A stretch of 64,000 nt of DNA from JBBDMC01 sp963826055. Its GTDB lineage: Bacteria > Pseudomonadota > Alphaproteobacteria > Rhizobiales > Kaistiaceae. The DNA is taken from the NCBI GenBank assembly GCA_963826055.1, contig CAWGVO010000009.1, positions 62,001 through 126,000 of the forward strand, given 5' to 3'. Positions 59,828 to 64,000 of the stretch are shown one piece after another (position 1 is the stretch's first letter; every line of letters starts with the position of its first letter). The translations under genes and the position numbers were made by a program. Below the pieces are notes generated by a model that saw only the letters and a list, made by a program, of their open reading frames with translations, made no database searches and was not told the DNA's origin.

Positions 59828-61351
59828 ATGGCTCGAACAGCGCGAGACTATCGCCCCTGCACGACGTCGCGCAGGGACAAGTCGATCCGCGTTCTCGTGG
59901 CCGGCGACCAGAACCTTTTCGACAACGCCAGCACCGCTCTCGACACGAGGATGTCGCGCTGATCGAGACCGCCAAGACCGCCGAAGCGTTGATGGAGAAG
60001 CTGGCACAGGCCACCTTCGACTGCATCGTCATCGACCGCACCCTCGGCCGACAGAGCAGCTTCGCCCTCCACGAGACCATCGCCGGCCGCTACGCCAACC
60101 CGCCCCCCATGGTCATGCTGACCGCCGGGACCGACGCCAGGGTCGCGATCGACGCCTTTCGCGAGGGGTTCGGACGACTACGTCGCCCGCGACCAGAACT
60201 ATGCCCGGGAGCTGATCCTGGCGGTGCGCCGCGCCGTCACCCGCAGCCGCAAGACGCAGCACATTCTGGACGAGGTGGAATACCTGTCGCGGATGGCCAA
60301 GTACGACCGGCTCACCGGTCTGCCCAACCGCAACTTCCTCGAGGACCGGCTGCAGAGCCTTATCGCCAGCGGCGAACGCCACGGTACCGCGTTCTCGCTG
60401 TTCCTGATCGACGTCAACAACTTCCGGCAGATCAACGACATTTACGGCCACGCCGTCGGCGACCAGGCCCTGAAGGCCTTCGCGCGGCAGCTAATGCTGA
60501 CGGCGCGCACGTCCGATTCGCTGGGCCGATTCGGCGGCGACGAGTTCCTCTACCTGATCGACCGCGACGTCACTTTCGAGAGCGTCGAGCGCGCCTGCCG
60601 TCGTCTGAGCAGCGCCCTGGCGTTTCGCGGTCGAATTGGAGACGCGTGGGACTGTCGCTGTCCGCCACCATCGGGGCAGCGATCTTCCCCGGCGACGGAA
60701 CAACGCCCGACGCACTGCTGACCGCGGCCGATCAGGCGATGTACACCGCCAAGGCCAACGGAGCCGGCTACTACCTGGTCGGCGCCGTTTCGGCCGCCGA
60801 CCAACCCGATCCGCCGGACGGTCTCGATCAGGCGGACGCGGCACCCGTCGACGGATCGGACGCCCGCGCATCGGCCCCGGCGCCAAGCCCGGCACAAACC
60901 GTCGTCCGCGAGATGCGTGGGCCGCCCGCCGACGACCGGCCAACGGCGCCTCGCGGCCGTCGCCGGTCGACGCGGTCAGCCATCGGCCATCGCAACGAAA
61001 ACCGCCGCATCGAGCGCCGCAACCGCGTCTACAAACGCGGCCGCATCATCTTCGGTGACGGGTTCTCGACCATCGACTGCACCATCCGCGATCTGTCCGG
61101 CGCATGGCGCCCGCATCTCGGTGGAGGATCAGGTGACGATTCCGCCGCGTTTTTCGTTCGCGATCCTCGATAGCGGCGAAGTCCATGCCGCTATCCGGCG
61201 CTGGCAACGTGGCCGCAGCATCGGCGTCGAGTTCGTCATTGAAGGCCGCGCGCGCTCGCGACAGCGACTTGAAGCTATACGGCCGCTCTACTGCTCTCTT
61301 CGCGACCGGCCCGTCACTGGCCGGCGACGGGGTTGCGGCGCCAGGCTGTAG
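59828..61351 (+). CDS. REC-GGDEF-PilZ protein, split by about four frameshifts
   Basis: ATG 59828. A receiver-like domain (IRVLVAGDQNLF, Asp in DCIVIDRTLG, MLTAGTDARVA) is followed by a GGDEF domain with LGRFGGDEFLYLID and the I-site RTSD five residues before it; a Pro/Ala-rich linker; and a C-terminal PilZ domain (RRIERRNRVYKRGRIIF, DCTIRDLS, RGRSIGVEFVIEG). Frame changes near 59955, 60170, 60630 and 61100. It would make cyclic di-GMP and also bind it. The last 305 bp overlap the minus-strand MlaD reading frame; the true end may be shortly after IGVEF. Confidence 0.82.
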
Positions 61352-62535
61352 CACCGCGGCGCCGCCGCCGGTCGCCGGCGTCGCCGCCCCGTCGAGGCTC
61401 CCCGATTTGTTGCCCGCGATCGTCTTCAGCGCCCACACCACCATGTCGGTGGTTGCCACTCCGAACGCGGCGTTGAGCGCCGCCGCCGCTGCGGCCGCGT
61501 CGTTGGCGGACGCCACCGCCTGGGTAGCCGAAAACACTTGCGAGCCTACGACCGCGCCGCCCGAATCGACGACCTTGGCGGCGTAACTCGCGTCCGCGGT
61601 CCCGTCGGCGTCGATGCGAAACTGGCGCAGGTCGAGCACCAGTTGAAAATCGGCATTGACCGGGCCGAGGTCGGCGCCGACGCGGGGGTAGCCGGCGTTC
61701 TCGAACGCCTCGATCACCCGCGCCTGAATGAGGAGCGGCAGGCTGTCCGCCCAGCGCACCTTCTCGAACGCCGGCATCTCGCCGCCATCCTGCTGCACGA
61801 TGATGCGCTGGGTGTCGAGCGCGACCACCGCGCTCGGCTCGCCGACCGAAAGCTGGCCATCCGGTATCGCGGCGATCGGCGGAAACGTCTTTGGCGCCGT
61901 CAGGTCGTAGATCGTGTTCTCGCCCGCCGAGCCGCCCGCACCGGTGAGCTTCGCCAGGCCGTCCAGGAGCGCGCTGACCTTGTCCGAGTTCTTCGCCAGC
62001 GCCGCCGAGAAGGTGTCGATGTTGCCGATGGCATCGTGCAGCGAATCGCGATTCTCGACGAGGATGCTGTCGACGTCGTTGAGCACGTCGCGGGCGGCCT
62101 GGAAGGCGTCCTTGAGCGAGGCGCTGTCGGCGACCAGCAGCGGCGGCTGCCCGTCGACCGACGCCGGCACCGCCGCCGATGGCGTGCCGCCGTTGAGCGC
62201 CACCGAGGCGCTCCCGGTCAGTCCGCTGAAGACGAGGCCGACGTGGGTGTCGCTGCGTATCGGCGTGCGCTTGTCGATGGCGATCATGGCCATCACTTCG
62301 TCGGGGTTGTCGGGGCTGAGCTGGAGGCTGGATGACCTCGCCCACCTTGATCCCGTTGAACAGGACCTCGGAGCCCGCCGACAGCCCGGCGACGGGACCG
62401 TTGAAGCGGATCTCGATAGGCCGTCCGCTCGTTGAGACCGCCGGTGTTGTAGAGCCAGTAGACGAAGCCGATGACCCCTGCGGCGACGGCGAGGACGAAC
62501 AGACCGATCAAGAAATAGCGCGCGCGAATTTCCAT
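61046..62535 (-). CDS. mlaD: MlaD-type MCE protein fused to an ABC-transport auxiliary (PqiC/LbtU-like) domain, frameshifted
   Basis: ATG 62535: MEIRARYFLIGLFVLAVAAGVIGFVYWLYNTGG is the membrane anchor. Frame changes near 62430 and 62330 lead into the MCE domain (LFNGIKVGEV, IRSDTHVGLVFSGLTGSASVAL). A coiled helical part (DAIGNIDTFSAALAKNSDKV) follows, then from about NTIYDLTAPKTFPP a second domain typical of the separate auxiliary lipoprotein of Mce/Mla systems, ending around DMVVWALKTI. The frame then runs on antisense to the PilZ gene to 61046; another indel could end it near 61314. Binds and shuttles phospholipid in the periplasm. Confidence 0.82.
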
Positions 62536-62539
62536 TGGC

Positions 62540-63332
62540 TCATGTCCGGTGAGGGGTTGGGTTGGACGCGGCGCTCGGTCCATGGCCGCCGTTGAAATAG
62601 GCCTTCACCCACGGGTGCTCCGAGGCACGCATCGTCGCCATCGGGCCGTCCACGACGATCTTGCCGTCCGCCAGCGCCGCGATGCGGTCGCAGGCGGTGG
62701 AGAGGCTTTCCAGGTCGTGGGTGACCATGAACACGCTGATGCCCAGCGTGCGCTGCAGGGTGCGGATGAGAACATCGATCTCGCGGGCGACGATCGGATC
62801 GAGCCCCGACGTCGGCTCGTCGAGAAAGACGATCTCCGGGTCGAGGGCGAGCGCGCGGGCGAGCGCCACGCGCTTGGTCATGCCGCCCGAGAGTTCCGCC
62901 GGGAATTTTGCCGCGTCGTCGGGGCTCAGCCCGACCATCTCCAGCTTCACCGTCGCCAGGTCGTTCATCAGCCCCTCCGGCAGGTGGAGGAACTGCCGCA
63001 TCGGGAAACTGCAGGTTTTCGCGCACCGTCAGCGACGAAAAGAGGGCGCCTCCCTGGAAGAGGATGCCCCAGCGCCGCTCCACCGCCCGCCACTCCGCTT
63101 CGCTGGCCTCGTCGGCGGCGACGCCGAAGACCCTGATCTTGCCGGCGCGTTTCCTGACGAGGCCGATGATGGTGCGCAGGAGCACCGACTTGCCGGCACC
63201 CGATCCACCGACGACGCCGAGGATCTCGCCGCTCATCAGGTCGAGCGACAGGTGATCGAGCACGGTCGCGTCGCCGAACCCGGCGACCAGGTCGCGCACA
63301 CTGATGACCGGTTGGGCCGCGACGTCGCCCAT
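62540..63332 (-). CDS. mlaF: phospholipid ABC transporter ATP-binding protein MlaF, frameshifted
   Basis: ATG 63332: ISVRDLVAGFGDATVLDHLSLDL, Walker A GGSGAGKSVL, Q-loop GILFQGGALFSSLTV. After a break near 63003 comes the MlaF segment LSGGMTKRVALARALALDPEIVFLDEPTSGLDP (described by its ends). About 264 aa. Sits four bases before mlaD and one base after mlaE. Confidence 0.93.
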
Positions 63333-63333
63333 C

Positions 63334-64000
63334 TCAGACCCCGATCCCGGCGAAGAACATCGCGAACAGGCCGTCGAGCACGATCACCAGGAAGATCGAT
63401 TTGACCACCGATGCGGTGGTCTTGAGGCCAAGGGATTCGGCGCTGCCTTCCACCCGCATTCCCTCCGCGCAGGCGACGATGCCGATGACGAACGCCATCA
63501 CCGGCGCCTTGATCATGCCGACCCAGAAGTCGTTGACGGATACCGCGTCGCGCAGCCGCTCGACGAAAATGAGAGGGCTCATGCCACCGTACAGCCAGGC
63601 GACCAGGCCACCGCCGGCGAGCGCCACCATCGAGCCGAGGAAGGTCAGGATCGGCAGCGCGATGACGAGCGCGATCACCCGCGGCAGGATCAGCACCTCG
63701 GCCGGGTCGACGCCCATGGTGCGCAGCGCGTCGATCTCCTCGCGCATTTTCATCGAGCCGAGCTCCGCCGTGTAGGAGCTCCCCGACCGGCCGGCGATCA
63801 TGATGGCGACGAGGAGCACGCCGATCTCGCGCAGCACCAGGATGCCGACCAGGTTGACGACGTAGTCCTCGCGCCCCGAAGCGGCGGAAGTTGAAGATGC
63901 CCTGCTGGGCGATGATCGCGCCGATCAGGAAGGTGATCAGGAAGATGATGCCGATCGCCTGCCAGCCGACGCGGTCGAGGTGGTGGACGATCGAGGTGAA
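63334..64000 (-). CDS. mlaE: phospholipid ABC transporter permease MlaE (5' end outside window), frameshifted
   Basis: The minus-strand frame at the window edge reads FLITFLIGAIIAQQGI and, after a break near 63880, REIGVLLVAIMIAGRSGSSYTAELGSMKMREEIDALRTMG (described by its ends), the MlaE core. It ends AMFFAGIGV. About 220 residues are seen. With MlaF and MlaD it forms the inner-membrane lipid transporter that keeps outer-membrane asymmetry. Confidence 0.93.

Overview
The window is about 64 kb of GC-rich DNA from an alphaproteobacterium. Lineage markers are a RegB/RegA (PrrBA/ActSR) redox two-component pair, an Hsp20 gene paired with a DUF1150 gene, a DUF2852 protein, MmcB, a short RNase D followed by lptC-lptA-lptB-rpoN-hpf-ptsN, and an intracellular PHA depolymerase. 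Rhodospirillales or a neighbouring order is my best guess, at low confidence. Almost all of it is chromosomal housekeeping sequence. I see no prophage, no intact insertion sequence and no CRISPR array.

Layout. 1-7 kb: an oxidoreductase with a DddP/creatinase-like M24 protein, a phosphoribosyltransferase with an alpha/beta hydrolase, and an FtsH-type protease translationally coupled to a putative glycosyltransferase. 6.8-9.6 kb: the EF-P beta-lysylation cassette epmB-epmA facing efp. 9.6-12.4 kb: two membrane acyltransferase-like proteins and mmcB. 12.5-17.6 kb: a full-length NosR-like flavo/iron-sulfur membrane protein with an ApbE/NosX flavin transferase but no nosZ, convergent with regB-regA. 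17.8-27.1 kb: an ABC exporter, phaZ, DUF2852, a YgjP/SprT-like metalloprotein, GH15 glucosidase with an SDR, and a class A PBP. 27.3-31.1 kb: a small disturbed island with an SDR gene carrying many indels, a chimeric membrane ORF, a cupin between two copies of an imperfect direct repeat, and two small exported proteins. 31.4-43.5 kb: polA, DoxX, a cNMP-binding protein, pheT-pheS-rplT-rpmI-infC, an alpha/beta hydrolase, queG and gst. 43.7-49.7 kb: uppP, an NDUFA9-like protein, tRNA-Leu(CAG), a diguanylate cyclase and a NarL-type two-component system. 50-52 kb: a divergent PQQ-dependent alcohol dehydrogenase. 52.2-58.9 kb: a Sel1-repeat protein, RNase D, and lptC-lptA-lptB-rpoN-hpf-ptsN. 58.9-64 kb: DUF1150, hsp20, a REC-GGDEF-PilZ protein, and mlaE-mlaF-mlaD.

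A technical warning affects the whole annotation. Many conserved single-copy or essential genes (polA, pheT, pheS, lptC, lptA, rpoN, ptsN, mlaE/F/D) are split by one- or two-base indels, usually an extra base beside a short G/C run, while the protein continues intact in the next frame. I treat these as probable sequence errors rather than gene death and give each gene its full reconstructed span. The best candidates for unexplored biology are the NosR-ApbE pair without nitrous oxide reductase, the PQQ dehydrogenase with a DND motif and a divergent two-component system, the M24 protein with an altered metal site, and the repeat-flanked cupin island.
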